DNA of 64,000 nt, taken from positions 166,629,034-166,693,033 of the forward strand of contig OZ005659.1 in NCBI GenBank assembly GCA_963930645.1. Direction: 5' to 3'. Below the pieces are notes generated by a model, which saw nothing but the letters and a program-made list of their open reading frames with translations, ran no database searches and had not been told where the DNA came from. Shown here piece after piece: positions 54,053-64,000 of this stretch. Position numbers and translations under genes: made by a program. The stretch's first letter is position 1. Each line of letters starts with the position of its first letter. Source of the stretch: Salticus scenicus. Its lineage: Eukaryota > Arthropoda > Arachnida > Araneae > Salticidae.

Positions 54053-54616
54053 CTACCTAACGGTGCCATCTTCAGATACACTCGGTAAAAAATGATTTGA
54101 AGGTGCTATTTGGATGACTTGTTTATCTTTTGTAGTTTCCTCTTCGATTTCTTCACTTCTCTTGTTTTTCTTATATAGTTGTTGCCACTCGGTAGGAATA
54201 ATGCTATGTTTGATATCATTGATAGTGTTATTATTGGTTAGTATTTCGATAGTTTCTCTTTTGAGAGCGTAATGGTGAGAGTTGTATGGGGCTATTTTTT
54301 GAAAGTTAATGGAATCAATGTTAATTGGGTTAGTATTGTTAGTTCTTGAGAAAGCTGTGGAATGTCTATTGTATTTTAAGTCGGTTATGTGTTCTGAAAT
54401 ACGTTCTTTTATTTTCCTTTTAGTCATTCCTATGTATGAGGCTTTATTTTTATTTTGATATTGGAAATCGATTTTATAAATGCCGGCTGTGTGTTTAAAG
54501 TCTATGGGGTCTTTTTCATTGCGAATTCGTAGGTATATATTTTTATTTGGTTTTATTAGGATGTTTATATTGTGTTTGGTGGCTTCATTTTTAATTTTTC
54601 CATTTATCTTCTGCTT
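54053..54616 (-). pseudogene. Penelope-like element C-terminus, GIY-YIG endonuclease
   Basis: Open for 187 codons from 54616, though the first ATG is at 54427. It encodes AGIYKI and SYIGMTKRKIKERISEH, the two halves of a GIY-YIG nuclease, then ALKRETIEIL with the expected glutamate. This is the C-terminal domain of Penelope-like retroelements, which nicks target DNA before reverse transcription. The reverse-transcriptase part is missing: a TAA at 54617-54619 stops the frame, and nothing recognisable lies further upstream. It is therefore a 5'-truncated copy, as is common for such elements, and may be fairly recent since the domain is still open. The 3' sequence after the stop runs towards 53960. 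Confidence 0.75.
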
Positions 54617-55520
54617 TTACAGTAGAAAGACATTTGTTTTCATGTCATACCTGATGAAGAAAGGTGTAATTTTTTGAAATTTGTGTTAAAATTGTTAGTC
54701 ACATTTTCAAGAAGTGTTTAATTTTCCTTACAATAGTATATTGTTAATTTTGAAAAGTAACATTATCCCCCACTATCCTTTTCCCCTTTTTATAAACTAT
54801 TTTCTTGCCTCAACAGAGATTTAATTGCAGCATTTATATAGTTTACTGAAATGAATCTCGTTTTGTTGTAGAATCATCAATATTTAATGTGTGTTAATGT
54901 GCAAGTAAGAGAATTCAATTATTTCTACTTTTAAAGCATAGCAGTCTGTGATAATGGCTTTTGAATGAGTGCTTGTGAAATAAGAGAGAACCTAATATCT
55001 TTTACAGAATCAGGAAATATATATTTTTAAATATATTTTTTATCACCATGAAACAATATTATTCTAAATATAAATATAAAATGGTTAAACTGGTCTATAA
55101 CTTGAAAAATATTACCCAGCATTATCTTTTTTTTTTTTAACTGATAAGATTTTGTAACTGAATTATTATTTTTTTCATGTGGGTATTATTGTGTAACTGA
55201 TTAAAAACAAAGTAAAAGGTATTTAAATAATTGAATTTATGAGAACAATTGAGGAGGTCGGGACAAGAAAGTGCCAAACCACATTTTAGGTGAATTTAAT
55301 CCTACACTGTAATATGTTACTTATTATTGTAAATTACATGCCAACTCTTCCTTATTTTGGGACTGTCTTCCACTCTCCTCTATTTTCATACATTTCTCCC
55401 TTATTCTGATTTAAACCATGGATTAAATTATTAAATACTGTTATGTCAAAAACTCATCAATGTTATCTAGGCCTGAATATGCTGCTTATAAAATCTCCGT
55501 TATTTTGATCCTTCAATACC

Positions 55521-55970
55521 CACCAGCAACCAAGCGGTTCTGTGCTCAAAGCTGGTAGATGTGAGGTGCCGGGTTCGACCCAGGTCACGGCCTAAGCGTT
55601 CAGAGTTTTCTCCGAAACTTGCATAAATATGAGCTAAGATCCCCTCCCCCTTCCCAAAGGGCACTCCCCTCAGGATCTTAGTGCAGTTAATCAGCCTTAA
55701 TCCCGACAACCAATCCTTCAATGTTGGCAGGTGTGAAATTATAATATCCTACGCATCTGAACAGTTCTGAGCTCAAAGCTGGTAGACGTGAAGTGCCAGG
55801 TTCAATCCCAGGTTGTGCTTGTCATCCTAGCTGTTCGGAGGTTTCCATGATTTTCTCTGAAATTTGCATAAATATGGGCTAGGACTCCTTAGAAAGACCC
55901 CCATGGAGGGCACTGCCCCTCAGGCCTAGGACTCTAGAGTAGTCATTAGGCCTTACTCCCAAAACAAAAC
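55521..55970 (+). repeat. Two adjacent tRNA-derived SINE copies (family S2)
   Basis: Both have GCTCAAAGCTGGTAGA, a B box (GGTTCGACC at 55572, GGTTCAATCCCAGG at 55799) and a tail GCATAAATATG..AGGGCACT..CCCCTCAGG. The copies start near 55524 and 55750, about 225 bp apart. A third, more diverged copy is at 57848-58055. Confidence 0.65.
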
Positions 55971-57639
55971 ACATATAATATCCTACATATTATATGCTTG
56001 TAAAGTCACTAGGTGGCAGCATAAATAAAAGGTTTTGCTTTTAGCCTAGATTTTTTTTTTCTTTCCTGGAAAGAAATAATAGTAATATCATAAAAGTAAT
56101 GGCACAATATTATTCAGATTATCTAATAATGTTTCTAAGAAATTGCCAAGAAACTTTGTTATATATTTTGATTTGAGTATTTGATCTAACTTTTATAGCA
56201 ATATATCTCAGAAGTTCACAAATGTAGCTCTCTCTTGCCCAGCCTCTTCAACTGAACAATTTATGAGTGATATTGGAAGTTCTTAAGGGTAAAAGATGTG
56301 AAAAAGTTAATCTGTTTATCATTAAATTTTATGTCAGAAGAAGGTAATTAATTTCCTTTACTACTACTGAGATTATATTCTGTCTTGGGAAGATCAAAGC
56401 CAGTATCTACATTAGTTTTAGTTTTTTAATGGTGCAAATAAGTAGTTTCTGTTATAAATGTGACATTTTTTGGCAATGATATCCATAAACTGTTTTTTCA
56501 AATATCTTAAAAACTTATATTTTGTTGATATTGCCATTGACTTGCCCAGGTCAGTATTAATCAGGATAGTGTAAAAATATTCTAACCAATTCAATTTAGA
56601 ATTTGACTTAAATTTTGTGTTTAATTATAATTTTAAGTTAATTTAGAATGAATTTAATTTCTGATTTTTCTTTTTTTAATCAAATTAAATATTTATTGTA
56701 AAGAGTATCACATAAAAAATGTAAAGAATTATACTATTGCATTATAGCCTACAATTTCATAAATTGATTTGCTTTTATAAATAATGATAAAAAGCATGCA
56801 CAAAATAGTCATTCATTAAAAAATTGAGGGATCAATCCAGGTTTTGAGTATGAGGGCACAAATTTGTGGAGGAAAAGAAAAAAAAAAAAAGCGAAAGCAG
56901 TTGATGTATGTATTACTTTTTCCTCAATTGAGGTTGGTGAGAGTTTACCACAGATCAATTATTTCCCATCCCTTTAAAGTTCAGTAGAGTTTAATTCATC
57001 AGGTGTTGGGTCTGTTTTGCATTATTTTTTAACCTATGCCAATAGGTCTACCTAGAAAAAAAAAAAAAAATGTATCAGAATTTGTTTATGCCCACCCCTC
57101 CTTTAAAAAAAAAAAAGAAAAAATAACCTTTTTAGTAATTTAAAGAAACATGAGTTTAATTACAATATATCAATATTTAAAACTTTAAACGTGAAAACTA
57201 TTTACCTTCCAATGTACATTCGCTTCCTTATTTTATTTTTTTAAATATATTGTCAAAATATTTGGAACAGTTGATTTTTTGAAAGTAAATTATAATAAAT
57301 GTAAAATTTTGTTATATTGAATACTGACTGTAAGAAGTTTTGATTGTAATTAGAGATAAATACTACTAATTTTTTTTTATGTAATATTTAATTCTCTGTG
57401 AGATATGTTCATGTGTATAATTTTATGTAATAGAATTTTAATTTAGTTTTTTTGTGTAAGATAAATGTAACAATATTTTATTTCGGGTCGCAGGTCAGAA
57501 GTTGGGGATTCAGGAATGAATTGCAGATCAAAATTCATTTTGTGGTCAGGTGCAGGTAAAATTTATTTGACCCACTCAGGACTCTAGTGCATATCTAGTG
57601 GCTGAAAGGTTCTGCTCTCATAGCTGGGGTAAAACTTCC
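55971..57639. other. AT-rich intergenic stretch
   Basis: A fragment GGGATCAATCCAGGTTTTGA at 56828 resembles the end of the MITE at 20677. No gene is seen. Confidence 0.4.
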
Positions 57640-57866
57640 TAACATGCAAAAACCCTAAAGACTGCTGCTTGCAGTCTACAGTTAAAGAAGACTTATTAAC
57701 GATATACCATATGGCTATCCATAATAAGTGACATTTGGAGAGTTCTTAGTACATTATAAGGCAAATTAAACATTCAAAATGTGAAATTTATGTAAAAACA
57801 AAATAATTTATAATGAAATTCAGATACAGCAAAATCTTTAAAAAAATTTAAATGTTTCACCCCCTG
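57640..57866 (+). repeat. Reversed fragment of Helitron copy 3
   Basis: Matches 37486-37740 in reverse (CATGCAAAAACCCT, GATATACCATATGGCTAT..TAATAAGTGA, GTGAAATTTATG). It breaks into the S2 copy that follows. Confidence 0.5.
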
Positions 57867-58055
57867 TAGTTGGTAGACGAGATGTCAGATACCCAAGTGG
57901 CACTTGTCAGTCTATCTGCACAGAGTTTTAATTGAAACCTGTATAAATACAGGCTAAGATTCTTAGAAAGACTTCTACAAAGGTAACCAACCTATCCAGA
58001 CCTAAATCTCTAGAGTAGACAATCGGCTTTAACCAGAACATTAACACCCTTTACT
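57848..58055 (+). repeat. Diverged S2 SINE copy
   Basis: Shares TAGTTGGTAGACGAGATGTC, TATAAATACAGGCTAAGATTC and TCTAGAGTAGACAATCGGC with the copies at 55.5-56.0 kb. The B box is mutated. Confidence 0.5.
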
Positions 58056-58059
58056 TGGT

Positions 58060-59081
58060 TGGCATGATTAAAATTATTCAGCTCCCCTTTTTTACATGAT
58101 ATCTTTATTCAAACAAAGAATAAACAATGAATAAATCTTTCTGAGCTTCCGTCACTTTAAATGAAAGTTTTTTTTTTAACCCCAGAAAGTAAAGATTTTT
58201 AACTTAAATTATTATTATTATTATTTTCAGATTAATATCTAATAAAAAAAAATGTAATGTGATATCTAACATATCTTGTGTACATGTATATATTTTGTTT
58301 GCTATTTTAAAAAACAAAACTCTCTTCAATTCCATTTGAAATGCCCAGAAGATTGTATAGTATAAATGAAAATGTGATTTTTAAGTTGTCCATGATTTTC
58401 ATGGTTAAACAGCACAAATAAGATTTATATCCTTCCATTTTAAAGTATAAATTTAAGGGGAGAAAAGGCCTTTCTAAATCAAAAATTGTGTGTTTTGATG
58501 TGCTTTTTCAAATTTTCATAAATAGATAACTTTTACTCATTTTAAAATAAAATAACTTGTGCAACATAGTACTATGAAACTTGAAAATCTAAACTTGATT
58601 TTGCAATTAAATGAATGTATTTTTTAAAATAACATAAAATGTATATGCATATTAAAAAAAAAGAAAAAAAAAACCACTTTGTTTCTCACAAGACAACTTT
58701 ATTAAAGTATAGATACAGTAGAACAAACATGTGTTCTTATTTAAAATGAGCGTACTTTATTTCACTCATAGCTCCATCTTGAACGTGCACTTTAATGATC
58801 CCACCCACACATAATTTGCTTGTGGATATTCGGGAGAGTGAAATTCATCTGATATTTCAGTATTTAAAAAAAAAATAAAATTAATGAAATTTTAAAAGTA
58901 TTTAACATTTTTTTATGGTCACGCTGTAAAATAAAATCTTTTGGTCATATTATTAAAATTGACGTATGTAAAATTTAATAGCTTTTCATTCATAAGTTTC
59001 ATAATCTTGTGGGAAAGTGTAAAAATCAGAAGCTGAAAAAAAAAAAAAAAAAAAAAAAAAAATCAAAAGATTATTTTTTTC
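58060..59081. other. AT-rich intergenic stretch
   Basis: Contains A runs (59036-59062). No gene or element ends are seen. Confidence 0.4.
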
Positions 59082-59085
59082 TTAA

Positions 59086-59503
59086 CAGCCCTCTTCACTT
59101 ACCGTCGCCGGAAGTCCGAGCCAATGTTATTGTATAGGAAAATTTTCTTTACAAATAACTTATTAACTAATACACATTTTTAAATTCTGTTTTCACATTC
59201 AGAAAATTCTCAACTGTTAAATTGACGGACCTTTTTTAAAAATGTATTTTTTTAATTTTTAATATTTTGAAATTGCAAAATGAAAAAATTTCACATATTG
59301 AAAATTTGTATTTTGCAGCTTTAAAATAAAATATAAAAAAATAATTTTTTTTTTAAAAGTCCGTCAATTTAACAGCTATGAATTTTCAGAATGTGAAAAC
59401 AGAATTTAAAAATATGTATTAGTTAATAAGTTATTTGTAAAGAAAAATTTCCCATAGAATAACATTAGCTTCGGCTTCCGGTGGCAGTGAGTGAAGAAGG
59501 CCC
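59086..59503. mobile_element. TTAA-flanked MITE, family T1, copy 2
   Basis: 418 bp with TTAA at 59082-59085 and 59504-59507. Ends CAGCCCTCTTCACTTACCG and, inverted, GGGCCTTCTTCACTCACTG. Closely similar to 21590-22002. Confidence 0.85.
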
Positions 59504-59507
59504 TTAA

Positions 59508-61331
59508 GGACAAGTCTCAGTTAGCTTTTACATTTGTAATTGTTGAGGGTGTACTTCTCACTCGATTTTGATGCAGTTAGAAATTTAAAGTCTTTCTACC
59601 ATTCTGAAATATGTAAAAAATATCTTTGAAAAGTTATTATTTTTAAAGTACAGAAGTCCTTTTCCCCCTTATTTTTTTTAGAGAAAAGAGTTTTGCATAA
59701 TTGTGTATAGATTCAGTGTATCTTCATAGAAATTTATATCACTATTTCAGGAAAAATGATTTTTTCCCTTTAATCTTAAAAATGCCAAATATTTTTTGTG
59801 ATGTTTCTAAATGTCTTAAAAAGAAAATAGTTTTTCTAAAATAAAAAGTTTGCCAAATTTTTTATATGTGTAGGAAACAAAAATTATTTTTAAACTTAAA
59901 ATTGTATCTAAAGTACATATATATTAAAAAATTCCTAATATGTAAACATTAATCCTAAATTGAATTTGTCAAAAATTGTATATGCATTTATGATTTTCAT
60001 ATCATCTTATGTGTATTTTATATTTTTGCGTGTGTGTATAAATATGTATTGTAACTTTCCATTTATGATTTTATTCATGCATAAATGTGGTTGTTTTAAT
60101 CGAATACATATCTTTGTATAGTACATTTTTCATATTAAGTGCAATTGTTTCTCATTTTTTTTTATGAAATTTAATTCTTGATATTTTAATTGTCAAAATA
60201 TTTGCATCTTATCATGTCTGTAATAATTTTATATGAGAAAATTAAAAAGAAAATGCTTGTAAATATCTCATTTGAAATTTGTGTTGCATTATTCTTGTAA
60301 AGTTGGTAATTATCTTGAAATTCCTGGAAAAAAAAAAAAAAATCTAAAAAAATCTGAATTTAGTGATTTTGTCTTGTAATTATTATGAGTTTTGTCCATA
60401 TTTTTTCTGTTGACAACTCGACTGATAAAAAGGCGGCGATAATGAAACCAAATACAGAATATATGTATAATAATATATATATATCGTCATTCTAAGAGCA
60501 GGATTAAATGTAGGAATGGAATTTACAGTGTCTTGCTTTCTTTTACTATTAATTGAAATTAATAATTGCTGAAACATCAGTTGAGGCCTCCATGTGGAGA
60601 TTCAAAATGCTTTTGTCTCTTTGTATGTATGTCTTAAGATAGTGGCCACAAAAATCACCCTCGTGTACACGGAATTCACTGTATAGATTTTGGTGTGTAT
60701 TCTATTTGTAGCTCGTGTACAGGGACAAACCCAAGTTTTTCTTATCATTGTAACAGAATTCCCTCTATTAACTTCCAAATTGGTACACATGTTCAGGTGC
60801 CAGACAAAAAGAGGTGTTGATATTTTTTATGGATCGTGTACAGGGACACACAAAAGTATTTCTTACCATTAAAGATACATTAAAATCTTCAGTCAGGTTA
60901 ATGGAAAATCTACTTTCAATGAAAGCATTTTCATGGGGGTATAATGAAAATCATTTTCATTATTTCTATAACTCGTTGATAATACTTAATATGACTTATT
61001 TTGGAAGCAATCAAACTTTTCTCTGTTATTGGTTGGTATTCATGATAATCTAAAATATTCAGTATACATTTTTCACTCCGATTCATAACAGTTTATGAAA
61101 TTGTAAAAGTTGAAATTATATCACAAATTACACTTTTTTTCTTAAAAACTTTTTTTTAATCAAACATATTCACTATTTAAAAAAAAAAAAATAAAAAATA
61201 AAAAATAAATAAAAAAAAAATCCATTGAAATCATTCAAAACTTTGTTTCAGGAGTCTGCTACTTGTTGTATTTTGCCACCTAGCCATTTCAGGCAGGGGG
61301 TCTCTGTTGTAAGTGAACATTTTTTATTTTT
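59508..61331. other. Intergenic stretch with a ~130-bp duplicated phrase
   Basis: TCGTGTACAGGGACAAACCC (60713) and TCGTGTACAGGGACACACAA (60834) start two similar segments. GTTAATT/ATATAT runs otherwise. No coding signal. Confidence 0.4.
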
Positions 61332-61335
61332 TTAA

Positions 61336-62180
61336 GGTGCCTGCTTACCTTTAAAATGCAATTTTCAGTCAAAACTCCGATTTTCTATTAAAGTATTAAA
61401 GCTTGGTTAGTATTAAAGCTTGACATTTTAGCTTGCTAAATCAGTTTGAATTTTGTTTCTATCTTGCTTAAAACTTGAATTACAGGCATTTTAATATTAG
61501 TCACTCGCCAGTTTTTGAAATCGTAAGTGACGCATGACCCATAAATATTTGTTTACATAAATGTTTTACTCAATATAAGCATCAAAATTTGTTACTGAAT
61601 ATAAAAAAGAAAATAAAAAGCTTTGAAATAAATCAGGAACTTATAAAAATTATTTTTTGTTTAATAAGTAAAATCTTGTTTTTAAATCTGTTTTCTGCTT
61701 TTTCTCAAAATGAGATTTTTAGCATTTTGTTTTATCCCAAAACATCATAACTCCAAAAGTTATAATTGAAACTTTGACAAAATACTCTAGACGAGGTGTT
61801 TTAGGGATTGAACTACGATAATGAATCTAGCTAAATTATTTTTTGTTTTTTTGTCGATAGAAGTTATGAATTGTCATGTAAATTCACGATTTTTTCAGCA
61901 TGTAAAAATGTTATTTTCTCTAAAATATTAAATAACATGGTTATAGTTTTGAGAGTAGTTCACTCCCTTAAGGACCTTTTAATAATCTAAATAAAATTTA
62001 CAGAATAAAAATATCTTTATTTAAATTTCACTTATGCATATTTTGAGCCTAAATTTCAAAATATTTTTAAATTTGCATATTTTTTTCAGGTTATTCACTG
62101 TTTTTTACTATATTCCATCATAATAATGCTCATAAATAGGCAATTATTTAAAAAAAAACCTCCGATGGTAGGCAGGCACC
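61336..62180. mobile_element. TTAA-flanked MITE, family T2
   Basis: 845 bp flanked by TTAA (61332-61335, 62181-62184). Ends GGTGCCTGCTTACC and, inverted, GGTGCCTGCCTACC. No coding capacity. Its right TTAA is also the left TTAA of a T1 copy. Confidence 0.75.
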
Positions 62181-62184
62181 TTAA

Positions 62185-62598
62185 CGGCCCTCTTCACTTA
62201 CCGTCGCCGGAAGCCCGAGCCAATGTTATTCTATGGGGAAATTTTCTTCACAAATAACTTATTAACTAATAAATATTTTTAAATTCTGTTTTCACATTCA
62301 GAAAATTCCCAACTGTTAAACTGACGGACCTTTTTAAAAAATGTATTTTTAATATTTTATTTTGAAATTGCAAAATGAAAAAATTTCGCATATTGAAAAT
62401 TCATATTTTGCAGCTTCAAAATAAAATATAAAGAATTAAAAAAATATTTTTTTAAAAAAGGTTCATCAATTTAACAGCTGGGAATTTTCAGAATGTGAAA
62501 ACAGAATTTAAAAATATGTATTAGTTAATGAGTTATTTGTAAAGAAAAATTTCCCATAGAATAACATTAGCTTCGGCTTCCGGCGGCGGTGAGTGAAG
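62185..62598. mobile_element. TTAA-flanked MITE, family T1, copy 3 (right end clipped)
   Basis: Begins CGGCCCTCTTCACTTACCG after TTAA 62181-62184 and ends GGCGGCGGTGAGTGAAG without the last few bases or the second TTAA. Lies just downstream of the Ku70-like gene's 3' end. Confidence 0.75.
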
Positions 62599-62738
62599 TA
62601 ATTGGAATCTTTGGTTTATTTTGTATCTTTAATTCTTTCTGCATTCAGCAGTTCATTAGGAGATAGCTGGGCATACATACAATTGGATTTTGATAATATT
62701 CATTCAACTCATAACAAATGAAAATGTATAAGAGTAAT

Positions 62739-62766
62739 TTTATTTTCATCAACAGCAACATTTATT
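62739..62766 (-). terminator. Two poly(A) signals of the minus-strand gene
   Basis: AATAAA on the minus strand at 62761-62766 and again at 62739-62744, about 90-120 bp after the stop at 62857. Confidence 0.55.
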
Positions 62767-62856
62767 AAAAGCAATTTATACAAATTTTCGAGAAAGTTAA
62801 AATATACAAAAGTTAAACTGGCCATTTCCTGCTATTACATTAGTAACAGATCATTT

Positions 62857-63000
62857 TCATTGCAATTGTGCTACAGGTTGTTGTGACTGTTGTTCATAAA
62901 ATCTAACGATCTGTTCAATCATATCAGCTTTCTTGGTTCCACAACGAAGTCCATTCCTACGACAGAATTCTTTTAGTACAGCAACTTTATATCGGTTTAA
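62857..63000 (-). CDS. XRCC6: Ku70-like protein, terminal exon with SAP domain
   Basis: 47 residues plus stop, starting right after the acceptor TTTTTTGTAG (63001-63010 on the minus strand), phase 0. The sequence NRYKVAVLKEFCRRNGLRC, then GTKKADMIEQIV, fits a SAP domain: two helices that bind DNA, with the conserved Leu, Gly-Leu and Gly-Thr-Lys positions. Spacing and residues closely follow the C-terminal SAP of animal Ku70, including LKE-C-R and GLK-G-KK, and the domain sits at the protein end as in Ku70. Ku70 pairs with Ku80 to hold broken DNA ends for non-homologous end joining; its SAP tail adds DNA contact. The remaining exons must lie beyond 64000, so other SAP proteins cannot be excluded. 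Confidence 0.65.
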   Translation of the reverse strand, partial: LNRYKVAVLKEFCRRNGLRCGTKKADMIEQIVRFYEQQSQQPVAQLQ

Positions 63001-63010
63001 CTACAAAAAA

Positions 63011-63224
63011 GAAAATAAACTGATTCAGATTACACTTGTTGCAATTAAAACATGGAAATACTATATTAAAATACAGCTAATAAAGGCTAGCTTGCCATTA
63101 CTATTACATGCATCAAACATTCAAGAAAAAAAGTCTAAAGTACTATTTGTTAAATATGATATTTACAAAAATAAAGGTTTATTACTTGTAATCACATTGT
63201 TTTGTTTATTCTTTAAAATTTTCT

Positions 63225-63262
<38 letters not shown>

Positions 63263-64000
63263 TTGTTTCAGGCCTAGTATTAGGGCTTCTCAAAATTTTA
63301 GGGAGGAATTTTAGGAATTTTTTTCAAAATTTTAGGGGAAAACCGATGATATTGTAAAACTTCTAAATCCGTAATGGGTAATAATTGACGTGTTAAAATT
63401 GGAAATGTTGTGATGTTTTTTATATTCAGGTTGAGCCAAACAAAATTAAGAGCCCTTACTCCATCAAAATTTAAATAATCTATAAAACAGACAGCCCTTT
63501 TATAAAATAAATTTTATGTCAATCATGCTTTCTGCACTTGGTTCGATGAAACCCTTTACTTGATATCTCTAGTGGTTTAAAATTTTTATGCTTTCTGTGA
63601 CATGTCTTGTATGTATAACTCTTTTGGGATGAGCATGTTATATATGATACAGCCTTTAAATTATTTCTCTGGACGAGCATATCATATTTAAATAGAACGT
63701 TTGGTTTGGTATGATATGCCTGCCCACAGGAAGAATTTAAAGGATGTGTCATATGTTAAACACCTGAGTGGGAAGGAACATTTGCAGCCATTTCATATGA
63801 TACACCCTCCCCAAACGGTGAAACCTTCTCTGCAAGATGATTCAATTTTTCTCTAATTTCCACACATGTATAATTAATTAGAAAGTTTATAAGATTACTA
63901 TACTGCAGAAGAATTCTGAATTATTAATGTAAGACATGAGTTTCTGTCTGCTACTGACTCAATCCTATGAAAAAAAAAATTTGGTGACAATGTTGCATAA
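63011..64000 (-). other. Last intron of the Ku70-like gene
   Basis: No further exon is recognised up to the window end. It contains a long T run (63228-63259) and a segment with TTTTAGG words near 63296-63345. An open frame at 63519-63752 (-) has no recognised domain. Confidence 0.45.

Noticed and set aside
54480..54677. 65-codon plus-strand frame
   Set aside because: Antisense to the GIY-YIG reading frame.
60690..61053. Two plus-strand frames with a shared phrase
   Set aside because: They come from a short non-coding duplication (TCGTGTACAGGGACA), not from a gene.
63519..63752. 77-codon open frame on the minus strand with several Cys and His
   Set aside because: No domain pattern fits, no splice sites fit the Ku70-like gene, and the region has no other coding signs.

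Overview
The window is a stretch of a large, AT-rich, repeat-filled animal genome. Three things point to an arthropod: intron-split genes with GT-AG junctions, very long introns (one of about 11.8 kb), and a dense mix of Helitrons, piggyBac-like, hAT-like and Tc1/pogo-like elements, a Penelope-like relic and tRNA-derived repeats. A chelicerate such as a spider is my guess, not something the sequence proves. There are no bacterial operons, no CRISPR array and no rRNA.

Two host genes can be supported, and they converge. The first (+ strand, coding exons 22149-46126) is an eight-exon gene for a predicted 380-residue single-pass receptor: signal peptide, one Ig domain, one canonical and one degenerate LDL-receptor class A repeat, a transmembrane helix, and a cytoplasmic tail with a YLLM motif and two PPxY motifs. 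Its exon phases agree at every junction. One exon is only 21 nt. The second gene (- strand) contributes only its last exon (62857-63000), which encodes a SAP domain very like the C-terminus of Ku70/XRCC6.

Region by region: 1-2.4 kb holds copies of a short repeat with a 5' hairpin, internal (GTCT)n/(GT)n and a 3' hairpin followed by CTAG, which looks like a non-autonomous Helitron-like (HINE-type) family; it recurs at 14.9-17.2, 29.1-30.1, 38.7-40.2 and 43.8-44.9 kb. A decayed Tc1 transposase lies at 2.6-3.6 kb. Two Helitrons sit head to tail at 3.65-13.14 kb: a longer copy with a broken RepHel gene and an internally deleted copy, the latter carrying a 612-bp hAT-like insertion. From 13.7 to 22.0 kb there are several TIR elements, including one whose long arms each contain a tRNA-like sequence. 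The receptor's 11.8-kb intron holds a nested stack at least four insertions deep plus tandem tRNA-like units. The 46-62 kb intergenic region between the two gene ends holds hAT-like, pogo-like and TTAA-flanked elements, SINE-like copies and a Penelope-like GIY-YIG endonuclease fragment.

The receptor's PPxY motifs suggest recruitment of WW-domain ubiquitin ligases, by analogy with LDLRAD3-type proteins. The transposons supply most of the rest of the sequence and repeatedly give clean target-site duplications or paralogous empty sites, which allow relative dating of insertions. All boundaries were read by eye; no alignment or database search was run.
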